Assembly (NCBI GenBank): GCA_913061055.1
Contig: CAJXVA010000008.1
Span: 1 to 51,774 of the forward strand
DNA length: 51,774 bases
DNA from: an uncultured Pseudomonadota bacterium
Lineage (GTDB): Bacteria; Myxococcota_A; Polyangia; Nannocystales; Nannocystaceae
Direction of reading: 5' to 3'
Part shown: one piece after another, positions 40,643 through 48,436 of the stretch
Position numbering within the stretch: position 1 is the first letter of the stretch
Layout of the letters: each line of letters begins with the position of its first letter
Translations under genes and position numbers: made by a program
Notes under the pieces: generated by a model
The model's input: only the letters and a program-made list of their open reading frames with translations
The model's database searches: none
What the model was told of the DNA's origin: nothing

Positions 40643-42558
40643 CCCAGCGCCTGCCGGGTGATCAGCGTGCCAATGCCTTCGTCGGTGAAAAGCTCGCCGA
40701 CCACGGCGTGTGGAATACGGCCGTCGATGGCATGAAACGCCGAGAGTCCACGCTTGGCTGCATGCCGCGCGAGGACGAGCAGTTCGGGGTCCGTCGCATC
40801 GAAGCGGCCACGTTCGAGGCCGGTGAGAAAGGTGTCCGGCGAGAGCCGCTGGACGAGGCCATGTTTGTCGCGGAGCCCTCCGTCGGCGGCGAGCACGATG
40901 AGCTTTTGAATGCCGAGCTTGAGCGCAAGGTCGACCGTTGCATCGGGGGCGGGCTCGGTGCGGGCAAGCAAACACAGGTGCCCGCGGTCGAGCAGGTTGC
41001 TGATGTTCACGGCATCGGTTGCAACGCTCGCCGCGAACCGTCCCGCCTGCCTCATGTGCTCTGCGATGGTCTCGACCGCCGCGGCCGAGGGGAGCACCGC
41101 GACCGGTTTGAGGCCCGCGTCCAGACAGAGCTCCAAGTCGTGCGCCAGCGTGGCGATGGGAGCGTCGAGTTTCTCCAGGTTGGGAAGCACGACCATCACA
41201 CGCATCCCCGTGAACCTGCGAACGTACGAGAGCCCTTCGCACAGCAGCTGATGCTTGAGACGGGGCGAGTACGCAGCCAGGGAAAGGTTGCGTGAGACGG
41301 CGCCGCTGCGACTGACCTCGATCTGTTTGGATTCGTCGGCGTTGATGCGCACGTAGTCGTAGCTGAGGTCGCAGCCGTACGCGACCGAGGACCCTGTGCC
41401 TCCCATGCCAACGTCCACGCTCCAGCGCACCTCGGTTTGCTGAAGTCCGGCGCGGAGGGAGGCCGTGTTGTGTCCGAGCTTCGGCCCGGAGCGGTCGTAG
41501 AGCAGGGTGCCCTGGGCGTGAATGGTCAGCGCGCCGGGGTCGAGTTGCAGGCTGTGTTCGGCCGCAACCTGACCGATCGCCATGCTCACGCGGCCCCACT
41601 CGGGCTGGCCGGCGAACGCGCTGCACTTGACCAGGCTGCTGCGACAGACGCCGCGGGCGAGGTCTCGGGCGATGGACTCATTCGGGGCGCCGGTGACCTC
41701 AACTTCGATGAGCCGAGTCGCGCCCTCCCCATCGCGAGCCACCTGTTTGGCGAGCGCGAGGAGCACGCCGTTCAAGGCTTCGGCGAACAAGGCTTCGGCA
41801 GCTTCTCCTTCGACGTGAACACCGGAGGCGCCGTTGGCGAGTGCCAGGACCATGTCGTTGGTCGAAGAGTCGCCATCGACGGTGATCGCATTGAACGTGC
41901 GATCGACCGCCGGGCTGAGCATCGCCTGCAGCTTCGCCGGCGCGATGGCGGCGTCGGTCAGCAGGAAGCCGAACGTCGTCGCCATGTTTGGGTGAATCAT
42001 GCCGGAGCCCTTCGCGACACCAAGCAGGCGAACCGGCGCGTCGTGGCCGGGGAGCTCGAGGGTGGTGTGGGCGACCTTCGTGCACGTGTCGGTGGTGAGG
42101 ATCGCCTTGGCGAACTCGCGTGGGTCGTCCTGAAGCTTGTTCTCGAACTCGCTGGCGGCTTCCTCGATCAGCTGGACCGGCAGGGGCACACCAATGATCC
42201 CCGTCGATCCGGTCAACACGGCGTCGACGTCGAGATCGAGGGCGGTGGCCGCTGCGCTGGCCATACGGAGGTTGTCGTCCACTCCGGTGGGGCCGGTCAT
42301 CGCGTTCGCGTTACCGCTGTTGATCAGTACGGCCCGCATGCCATCGGCTGGAAGCGCGGCGGCATTTCGCTCCACACAAGCGGCGCGGACTCGGTTTTGC
42401 GTGAAGCAGCCAGCGACGACCGTGGGCCGATCGGAGACGAGCAGCGCGAGGTCTGGCCGCGCGTGTTTGATGCCGCACCGAGTCCCGGCGAAACGGAATC
42501 CTGCGACCGGGAACGAGGGCGCCAAGTCGGTGTGGATGGTGATGTCGGTGGTGCTCAT
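40639..42558 (-). CDS. argJ: Ornithine acetyltransferase ArgJ fused to degenerate acetylglutamate-kinase-like domain
   Basis: A 639-residue fusion. Residues 1-408 are a complete ArgJ, which moves acetyl from N-acetylornithine to glutamate: self-cleavage and nucleophile site KGSGMIHPNMATTF with Ala193/Thr194, ITVDGDSSTNDM, and the usual end CDLSYDYVRINAD. From about 432 there follows about 205 residues resembling acetylglutamate kinase: FTGMRVMVV, then IQKLIVLAADGGLRDKHG and a good match to its C-terminus, IDGRIPHAVVGELFTDEG. But the ATP-site KxGG, the HGGG loop, the NxNAD motif and the catalytic Lys near the end are absent, and the domain is shorter than the usual 280-300. It takes the place of argB in argC-J-B order. 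It could be an arginine-sensing pseudo-kinase. Overlaps argC and argR by 4 bp each. Confidence 0.9.
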   Translation of the reverse strand: MSTTDITIHTDLAPSFPVAGFRFAGTRCGIKHARPDLALLVSDRPTVVAGCFTQNRVRAACVERNAAALPADGMRAVLINSGNANAMTGPTGVDDNLRMASAAATALDLDVDAVLTGSTGIIGVPLPVQLIEEAASEFENKLQDDPREFAKAILTTDTCTKVAHTTLELPGHDAPVRLLGVAKGSGMIHPNMATTFGFLLTDAAIAPAKLQAMLSPAVDRTFNAITVDGDSSTNDMVLALANGASGVHVEGEAAEALFAEALNGVLLALAKQVARDGEGATRLIEVEVTGAPNESIARDLARGVCRSSLVKCSAFAGQPEWGRVSMAIGQVAAEHSLQLDPGALTIHAQGTLLYDRSGPKLGHNTASLRAGLQQTEVRWSVDVGMGGTGSSVAYGCDLSYDYVRINADESKQIEVSRSGAVSRNLSLAAYSPRLKHQLLCEGLSYVRRFTGMRVMVVLPNLEKLDAPIATLAHDLELCLDAGLKPVAVLPSAAAVETIAEHMRQAGRFAASVATDAVNISNLLDRGHLCLLARTEPAPDATVDLALKLGIQKLIVLAADGGLRDKHGLVQRLSPDTFLTGLERGRFDATDPELLVLARHAAKRGLSAFHAIDGRIPHAVVGELFTDEGIGTLITRQALG

Positions 42559-43502
42559 GGCAGCGCGCGAGTCATGGGAGGCACGTCGTTTCCAACGTGG
42601 GCAAGAGGCTGAGGGAGGCCGGCGTGCTGGGGCAGGCCGAGCCAGAGATTGAGATTGGTGAGCGCTTGGCTTGCGGCCCCGCGCATGAGGTTGTCGATGG
42701 TGGCGAAGACGGGAACCAAGCCGCCGTCGTCCGCGGGACCCACTGCGATGACCGCCTGGTGGCTGCCCACGACATGCGCCACGCCGAGACCCGGTCCGGG
42801 CTCCGGGAGCACTGTGACGTAGGGTTGGTCCGCGTAGAAACTCTGGAGCGTGTGCAGCACGTCTTGCGGTGAGCGGGTCGGCTTGACGAATGCTGTCACC
42901 AAGATGCCGCGCACGATCGGCAGAAGCTGCGTCACGAAGGTGACCGGCGTGCCGAGGTGCCGGGCGATCTCCGGGATGTGCTTGTGACTGCCGACCTTGT
43001 ACGGAAACGTGTTGCCGAACAGCGCGCTGAAGTGAAGGTCGTCTCTGGGGGTTTTTCCGGCACCCGAGGTTCCGCTCGCCCCGACCACCGCGACCGGTGT
43101 GGCGTCGATCGCCTTCGCGCGCAGCAACGGAGCGAGCCCGAGCAGGGTGGCGGTGGGGTAACAACCGGGGTTCGCGACGACCGCAGCGTCCGCACTCGGC
43201 GCGCCCCACAACTCGGGGATCCCATAGTGGATCTCGTCCCGGAGCCGGTGCGCCCCCGACAGGTCGAGCACCTTGATTCCAGCGGAGTTGAGCGCCTCGG
43301 TCCAGGCCAGTGCGGGCCCGTCGGGGATCGCCAGCGCGACCGCGCGACACTCGCGGAACGAGTCGATCGCATCGGAGGTGGGCTCACGATGGATGTTCGT
43401 GACCGGCTTCATGCAAGGATGGTGCATGAGAAGCGCATGGAGCACCTGGCCCGCGTATCCACGTGCGCCAACCAGTCCGATAGAGTCTGAGGAAGAATTC
43501 AC
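42555..43502 (-). CDS. argC: N-acetyl-gamma-glutamyl-phosphate reductase ArgC
   Basis: A 315-residue arginine-pathway reductase converting N-acetylglutamyl phosphate to the semialdehyde with NADPH. Cofactor motif GLVGARGYAGQVL, catalytic Cys in VANPGCYPTATLL, and SGTSGAGKTPRDDLHFSAL with HKHIPEIARHL are all present. At 315 residues it is the shorter ArgC type. Start GTG at 43500-43502. Overlaps argJ by 4 bp (ATGA). Its gene begins next to a candidate ARG box. Confidence 0.95.
   Translation of the reverse strand: MNSSSDSIGLVGARGYAGQVLHALLMHHPCMKPVTNIHREPTSDAIDSFRECRAVALAIPDGPALAWTEALNSAGIKVLDLSGAHRLRDEIHYGIPELWGAPSADAAVVANPGCYPTATLLGLAPLLRAKAIDATPVAVVGASGTSGAGKTPRDDLHFSALFGNTFPYKVGSHKHIPEIARHLGTPVTFVTQLLPIVRGILVTAFVKPTRSPQDVLHTLQSFYADQPYVTVLPEPGPGLGVAHVVGSHQAVIAVGPADDGGLVPVFATIDNLMRGAASQALTNLNLWLGLPQHAGLPQPLAHVGNDVPPMTRALP
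43488..43501 (-). promoter_or_regulatory. Candidate ARG box at the argC start
   Basis: Minus strand reads TGAATTCTTCCTCA: a perfect TGAAT arm, TCTT spacer (mostly A/T), and a CCTCA arm that keeps three of five bases of ATTCA. The spacing equals the E. coli ARG box (TGAAT-N4-ATTCA). It covers the start codon of argC, where ArgR bound there could block transcription or translation. One weak arm keeps this tentative. Confidence 0.35.
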
Positions 43503-43608
43503 CCCGTGCGAGCCTCGATTCGCCTCGTTCTACTCCCCCCTTCGCGGCGCCGCAACACGAACTCGAGTCCTTGGTTATGCGCATGGACACGAGGTCTCAT
43601 GCATGCGC

Positions 43609-43626
43609 GAGAATGTACGAATTCTC
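43609..43626. promoter_or_regulatory. Inverted repeat GAGAAT-N6-ATTCTC upstream of tRNA-Gly
   Basis: Perfect 6-bp arms with 6-base spacer between argC and the tRNA-Gly promoter. AGAAT/ATTCT arms recall ARG-box arms, but with spacer six instead of four. Could be an ArgR site about 107 bp upstream of argC, or unrelated. Confidence 0.3.
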
Positions 43627-43628
43627 CC

Positions 43629-43657
43629 TTGACTCCCCCAGGGGGTTGGGGCAATCT
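43629..43657 (+). promoter_or_regulatory. Promoter of tRNA-Gly
   Basis: A -35-like TTGACT at 43629-43634, 17-base spacer, then a poor -10 (CAATCT, 43652-43657) about 13 bases before the tRNA 5' end. Spacing is right; the -10 is weak. Confidence 0.4.
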
Positions 43658-43669
43658 CCGCATCCCTTC

Positions 43670-43745
43670 GCGGGAATAGCTCAGTTGGTAGAGCGCAACC
43701 TTGCCAAGGTTGAAGTCGCGAGTTCGAATCTCGTTTCCCGCTCCA
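43670..43745 (+). tRNA. tRNA-Gly (GCC)
   Basis: A 76-nt cloverleaf including encoded CCA (43743-43745). Acceptor GCGGGAA pairs with TTCCCGC; D arm GCTCAGTTGGTAGAGC; anticodon GCC at 43703-43705 in a TTGCCAA loop; T arm with AGTTCGAATC. Followed at once by a strong terminator. Confidence 0.98.
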
Positions 43746-43747
43746 AG

Positions 43748-43781
43748 AAAACGCCACGTCCCCTTCAGGACGTGGCGTTTT
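43748..43781 (+). terminator. Terminator of tRNA-Gly
   Basis: 14-bp perfect inverted repeat AAAACGCCACGTCC/GGACGTGGCGTTTT with a six-base loop; works on both strands. Confidence 0.95.
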
Positions 43782-43922
43782 CGCTTTGGTTTGGCGGCGG
43801 TTCTGGCCTGGCTCGGGGCGGCGTTGAAGCCAGAACGCGCATCGCGCCGAGCTTCGGCGGATCGGTCGGATCGCTTCGCCGCAGTATGGCCGCGCAGTTT
43901 GCTACGTTGGCCATCGATCGTG

Positions 43923-45338
43923 ATGCGCCCGATTCATCTGTGCACCGCCTTGCTCGTCGCCCTTGGCCTGACGGGGTGCCCGAGTTCCGACAATGGAGCC
44001 GAGGCCGCGCCGAGGGTGCGGATCGACGCCGAGCGCTATCGCGTTCCGCTCTTTGGAGAGGAGTACGCGCGTGGGGGGGAGACCCCGCTGGTCACGGTCA
44101 TCCTCTACACCGACTACGCCTGCCCGCCGTGCGGTCGCACCTGGTCGGTGATGGACAACCTGCTCGAGGACTACGGGCAGGACCTGCGGGTCATCTTCCG
44201 TTCGTACACCGTGCCCGGTTTCGGCAAGGGAGAGGAGGCGGTCGAGGCGGCGTTCGCTGCCGGTGCGCAGGGCAAGTTCTGGGAGATGCACGCCGAGCTG
44301 TTCGAGCACATCGGAGCGTTCGATCGCCCCACGCTCCGAAAACACGCCCAGTCGATCGGTCTGGATGTGCCCAAGTTCATGGATGACCTGGACACGGGGG
44401 CGCACTCCGGGACGCGAATGCGGCACCGCCGGGAGGCCAAGCGTCTGGGAATCGTCGGGCTTCCGGTGGCGTTCGTGAACGGCTTGTACATGGCCGGCTA
44501 CGCTGAGGAAGCGGCGTGGCACGGAATCCTCGACGAGGAGATTGCGCGCTCCAAGGATCTGCTCGCCTCCGGAACCCCGCGCGCCGAACTCTACGACAAG
44601 GTGATGGCCTCGGCATCGAGCAAGCGTGTCACCGCGCCCAAAGGAGCCGACAAGCTCCGCGCGGAGCTGGCCGACAAGCAGAAGCTCACCGATCCTCCAG
44701 CCAACCTCGTCGCACCCACCCACGACGCCCGCTACGACATCGCGCCGGGCGAGTCATCCCCACTGGGTCCCGACACGGCGCCGGTCCAAGTCGTGGAGCT
44801 GCTCGACTTCCAGTGTCCCTACTGCCGCAAAGCCCACGAAGAGCTGCTCGGGCTGCGGGAGAAGCATGGGGACGACGTGCAGTTCGTGGTGCGCCACGTG
44901 CCGCTCGAGATTCACACCGCCGCACGCGGAGCGGCCAAAGCCTCGGTGGCCGCGGGCACGCAGGGCAAGTTCTGGCCCTACCATGACGCGATCTTCGCCC
45001 ATGAGGGCGCGTTGGATCGCGCTGCCTTCATCGCGATCGCCACGGAGTTGGGTCTCGATGTCGAGCAGTTCAAGGCCGACCTCGACAGTACGGCGGTCGG
45101 GCAGGCCGTGGATGACGACCTGCGCACCTCACTGCGGCTCGGCGTCGTCGCCACCCCAGGGTTCTTCATCAATGGCCGGTACGTCAGCGGTTTCCGCCCC
45201 GGTCGCCTCGGCGGCGTGATTCAAGAAGAACTCGACGCTGCGAACAAGCTCGCCGAAGAGGAGGGGGTCCCCCGCGACCAGCTCCGGGCTCGTCTCATGG
45301 ACGGCGCCATCGGCCCCGAAGGATATCCAAACCCGTGA
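43923..45338 (+). CDS. Lipoprotein with two DsbA-like thioredoxin domains
   Basis: A 471-residue envelope thiol-oxidoreductase. Signal with lipobox LGLTGC (Cys19). Domain 1 (about 50-235) has the active site YACPPC (Cys67, Cys70) and cis-Pro181 in GLPVAFVNG; domain 2 (about 285-460) has FQCPYC (Cys298, Cys301) and cis-Pro412 in ATPGFFINGRYVSG. Both have the helical insert of DsbA family proteins (AAGAQGKFWEMHAELFEH; VAAGTQGKFWPYHDAIFAH). The two sites differ in CxxC composition (CPPC, CPYC), so redox potentials probably differ. ATG at 43923; first gene of a four-gene operon. No DsbB/VKOR reoxidant is in the window. Confidence 0.9.
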   Translation: MRPIHLCTALLVALGLTGCPSSDNGAEAAPRVRIDAERYRVPLFGEEYARGGETPLVTVILYTDYACPPCGRTWSVMDNLLEDYGQDLRVIFRSYTVPGFGKGEEAVEAAFAAGAQGKFWEMHAELFEHIGAFDRPTLRKHAQSIGLDVPKFMDDLDTGAHSGTRMRHRREAKRLGIVGLPVAFVNGLYMAGYAEEAAWHGILDEEIARSKDLLASGTPRAELYDKVMASASSKRVTAPKGADKLRAELADKQKLTDPPANLVAPTHDARYDIAPGESSPLGPDTAPVQVVELLDFQCPYCRKAHEELLGLREKHGDDVQFVVRHVPLEIHTAARGAAKASVAAGTQGKFWPYHDAIFAHEGALDRAAFIAIATELGLDVEQFKADLDSTAVGQAVDDDLRTSLRLGVVATPGFFINGRYVSGFRPGRLGGVIQEELDAANKLAEEEGVPRDQLRARLMDGAIGPEGYPNP

Positions 45339-46102
45339 CCACGCTTCGCATCCTCTCCTCGCTCGCCTTCGCGGCGACGCTCGTCTTTGGCGGTTGCAAC
45401 AAAAAGAGCGCCGGCCCAGACCCCACCTACGACAAACCGCTCGTCCACATGAACGACGTCGACGACGCCCACGCCGAGTTGGCGCGGGGCGACGGAGATC
45501 GGGTTCGGGCGACGTACAAGCCGACGGACGGCATTCGAGGTGCCGCGGAGCCGCTGGTCACCATTGTCGAGTACAGCGACTTCCAGTGCCCTTTTTGCGG
45601 CACGTTCGCGCAGACCGTGCACGAACTCGAGTCGGTCTATCCCGAAGACCTCCGGGTCGTCTTCCATCAGTACCCGATGCCGATGCATCCCCAGGCTCCG
45701 CTCGCTGCCAAGGCTGCGATCGCGGCCCAGTCGCAGGGCAGGTTCTGGGCGATGCACGATCACATGTTCGCCCACCGTGCCTCGCTGTCCCGGGAGCAGC
45801 TCGTCGAGGCCGCAGGGTCGCTGGGCTTGGACAAGGCACAGTTCGAAGCCGACCTCGACAGCGAAGAGACCGAAGAACGCCTCAAGCTCGAGAAGACGCT
45901 CGGTCGACGGCTGGGGGTTCGCGGCACCCCGTCCTTCTTCATCAACGGTCGGAGCTTCTCCGGTGCGATGGATGCTCAGGCGTTGGGAGCGATCATCGAC
46001 GAGGAGCGGGCGTTCGCGAAGAAACTGATGGACGCGGGCGTGCCTCGCAACGAGCTCTACGCTCGAATCATGCGCGCGGCGAAGGTCGCCGGCGCTCGCT
46101 GA
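45335..46102 (+). CDS. Lipoprotein with one DsbA-like thioredoxin domain
   Basis: A 255-residue lipoprotein. Signal MTTLRILSSLAFAATLVFGG with lipidated Cys21; one DsbA-like domain at about 65-250, active site FQCPFC (Cys85, Cys88), AIAAQSQGRFWAMHDHMFAH insert and GTPSFFINGRSFSG with cis-Pro. The GTG start at 45335 overlaps the upstream TGA by 4 bp, so translation is coupled. Same family as the neighbours. Confidence 0.9.
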   Translation: MTTLRILSSLAFAATLVFGGCNKKSAGPDPTYDKPLVHMNDVDDAHAELARGDGDRVRATYKPTDGIRGAAEPLVTIVEYSDFQCPFCGTFAQTVHELESVYPEDLRVVFHQYPMPMHPQAPLAAKAAIAAQSQGRFWAMHDHMFAHRASLSREQLVEAAGSLGLDKAQFEADLDSEETEERLKLEKTLGRRLGVRGTPSFFINGRSFSGAMDAQALGAIIDEERAFAKKLMDAGVPRNELYARIMRAAKVAGAR

Positions 46103-46114
46103 GAGGCCATCGCG

Positions 46115-47515
46115 ATGAGCGAGTCGACCGAGACCACCGAGGACAAGAAGTCCGGCTCCGGGCCCCTGATGGGGGTGCTGGCGTTTCTGATGGCGCTGGG
46201 CCTGGGGTTCCTGATCGGTCGTGTCGTGCAAGACGACTTCGACGGCCCGCCGGTGCTCGACGATGACACCCGTTACGACGTGGCCTTGCGGGGTGACGAG
46301 CCCGCGCACGGCCCCGAGGTCGCGTTGGTCACGGTGATCGAGTTTGCGGACTATCAGTGCCCGTACTGCGCGCGGGCTCGTGAACCCCTGGAGGAGGCGA
46401 TGGCCAAGCGCGACGACGACGTCCGCTTGATCTACAAGCACTTCCCGCTTCCTGGGCACCGCCTCGCGTTGCCGGCAGCCAAGGCCGCTTGGGCCGCGCA
46501 CCAACAGGGCAAGTTCTGGGAGATGCACAAGGACCTGTTCGAGGCCAACTCGTCGGTCAAGGACATCGCCGCGCGTGCCGAGGCGATGGGGATGGACCCT
46601 GAGCGGTTCCTCCGCGACTACGCGAGTCCGGCAGCGGCCAAGTCCGTCGATGACGACATGCTTGCCGGTGCCAAGCTGGGCGTGACAGGGACCCCGGTCT
46701 TCTATGTCAACGGCCATCGCTACGTCGGGTTTCGGGACAAGGGGCAGTGGAACGAGGTCCTCGAGTTCGAGGCCGACAACGCCGAGCGCCTGATCGATGC
46801 GGGGACGCCCGAGGCCGAGGTGTACGCGAAGCTCATGCAAGGCGCAGTCAAGCAGCGTCGCAGCCGAGACCCCAACCCTCCCAAGCCTGCAGCGCAGCCG
46901 GGGGGGCTCGACCCCGACGTCACCTATCGGGTGGATGTCGCCGGACGCCCGGCACTCGGCCCCGCCGATGCGCTGGTCACCGTGGCGGTCTTCAGTGACT
47001 TCCAGTGCCCGTACTGCGGCCGGATCGCCCCATCGCTGCACGAACTGGCCGAACAGGAGCAGGGGGTGCGGGTGGTGTCCATGCAGCTGCCGATCCCATC
47101 GCACCCCCGAGCCCGCGATGCCGCGAAGGCTGCTCTGGCGGCCGAGCGTCAGGGGAAGTACTGGGAGATGCACGACAAGCTGTTCGAGTCCCGGGAATCG
47201 CTCGCGGACGCGGACTTCTCGGCAATGGCCGAAGCGCTGGGCCTGGACGTCGCGCAGTTCGAGCTCGACGTCCAAGACCAGGCGATCGAGGACCGGGTGC
47301 AGGCCGACGTGCAGATGGCCCGCGACCTTGGCATTCGCTCAACCCCGGCCACGTTCGTCAACGGGCACTACGTCCGCGGCGCGGTGCCGCTCAAGACGCT
47401 GCGCCAGGCCGTCGCGGCGCAGCGTCCGATGGCTCAGGCGCTCGTAGACGCCGGGACACCGATGGTGGGCGTCTATGAGGCGCTCATGGCCGAAGCCGCC
47501 ATAGTCGAGCAATGA
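46115..47515 (+). CDS. Membrane-anchored protein with two DsbA-like domains
   Basis: A 466-residue protein anchored by one N-terminal helix (about 17-36, GPLMGVLAFLMALGLGFLIG) and not lipidated. Domain 1 (about 60-245) active site YQCPYC (Cys82, Cys85) with GTPVFYVNG; domain 2 (about 275-460) FQCPYC (Cys298, Cys301) with STPATFVNG. Both keep the cis-Pro. The linker near 250-265 is Pro-rich. AGAGG before ATG 46115 is a good ribosome site; 12 bp after the upstream gene. Confidence 0.92.
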   Translation: MSESTETTEDKKSGSGPLMGVLAFLMALGLGFLIGRVVQDDFDGPPVLDDDTRYDVALRGDEPAHGPEVALVTVIEFADYQCPYCARAREPLEEAMAKRDDDVRLIYKHFPLPGHRLALPAAKAAWAAHQQGKFWEMHKDLFEANSSVKDIAARAEAMGMDPERFLRDYASPAAAKSVDDDMLAGAKLGVTGTPVFYVNGHRYVGFRDKGQWNEVLEFEADNAERLIDAGTPEAEVYAKLMQGAVKQRRSRDPNPPKPAAQPGGLDPDVTYRVDVAGRPALGPADALVTVAVFSDFQCPYCGRIAPSLHELAEQEQGVRVVSMQLPIPSHPRARDAAKAALAAERQGKYWEMHDKLFESRESLADADFSAMAEALGLDVAQFELDVQDQAIEDRVQADVQMARDLGIRSTPATFVNGHYVRGAVPLKTLRQAVAAQRPMAQALVDAGTPMVGVYEALMAEAAIVEQ

Positions 47516-48414
47516 GCGTGGATTCTGCTACCGTCCGAGGCGTGAGCGAGGCGAAGCCCCAGGCCCGGACCGGTCCCGATGCGTTCGGGATGCTCGTCTA
47601 CGTGCTGTACGTCGGCGTTGGCGGTCTCTTGGTGTTCATGTTCGCGTGGTCCTTGCGCGGCGCTGTGGAGACTCAAAACGCATCGATCTGCGGCGCGCTG
47701 CGGCCCGAGTTCCGCTCCCGGGTCCGCGCCACCGTGACCCGAGGTGGCAGCCCTGTCGCCGAGGCGAGCTTCAACCCCGACGCCAAGGGCAACGGGGTCG
47801 AAACCAAGACCGAGTCCGGCGAGCTCTCCTTGCTGCTTCCCCACGGCCCGCAGGAACTCGTCGTCGCGACTCCCGACGCAGAACCGGTCGTGTTCTCGCT
47901 GGACCTCTCCGGAAGCGAAGACCTCGCGGTGACGTTCGACCTCGATAGCGGGACGGCATCCATCGACAGCCGGGAGCCGTTCATGGCTCCGGAGTTCACA
48001 GCCCAGGATCTCGAGGGCAATGAGGTGTCGCTGGCGGACTTCCGCGGCAAGCTCGTGCTCGTCAACTTTTGGGCGACCTGGTGCGAGCCGTGCATCACGG
48101 AATGGCCACAGTTCGACCAACTCGCGCAGCGGCTGGGTGACCGCGATGACGTCGTGATCCTCGCTGTGAGCATCGACGAGAAGCGGGAGGACGTCGCTCC
48201 GTTCCTCGAGCGAATGTCCCTGAAGAACACCGGCGTGAAGGTGCTCTGGGACCCTTCGAACTCGATCAACAAGGCGTACGGCAGCGACAAAATCCCCGAC
48301 TCGTTCTTCGTGGACGAGAGCGGAAAACTGTCGACCGCGTTCGTCAACGTGCGCAAGTGGGGCAACCCCGAGGCCTACCACTGCGTCGACGGTACCGTCG
48401 GCCTGGGCCTGTAG
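47512..48414 (+). CDS. Membrane-anchored TlpA/ResA-like thioredoxin
   Basis: A 300-residue protein. One membrane helix (about 28-48), a 100-residue beta-rich domain (about 60-150, like a carboxypeptidase-regulatory fold), then the TlpA/ResA domain: FMAPEFTAQDLEGNEVSLAD, active site ATWCEPCITEWP (Cys191, Cys194) and IPDSFFVDESG (cis-Pro). ResA-type proteins reduce disulfides of apocytochromes or other partners. ATG overlaps the upstream TGA by 4 bp (ATGA). Ends the redox operon; 22 bp from a convergent gene. Confidence 0.92.
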   Translation: MSVDSATVRGVSEAKPQARTGPDAFGMLVYVLYVGVGGLLVFMFAWSLRGAVETQNASICGALRPEFRSRVRATVTRGGSPVAEASFNPDAKGNGVETKTESGELSLLLPHGPQELVVATPDAEPVVFSLDLSGSEDLAVTFDLDSGTASIDSREPFMAPEFTAQDLEGNEVSLADFRGKLVLVNFWATWCEPCITEWPQFDQLAQRLGDRDDVVILAVSIDEKREDVAPFLERMSLKNTGVKVLWDPSNSINKAYGSDKIPDSFFVDESGKLSTAFVNVRKWGNPEAYHCVDGTVGLGL

Positions 48415-48436
48415 AAACCGCCCGGCGGTCTGCGCC

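Noticed and set aside
38625..40661. A 678-codon open frame antisense to the Ser/Thr kinase
   Set aside because: The kinase motifs are complete on the other strand; this is a shadow.
45221..47275. A 684-codon open frame antisense to the DsbA operon
   Set aside because: The plus strand has complete DsbA motifs and coupled starts; the antisense frame has none.
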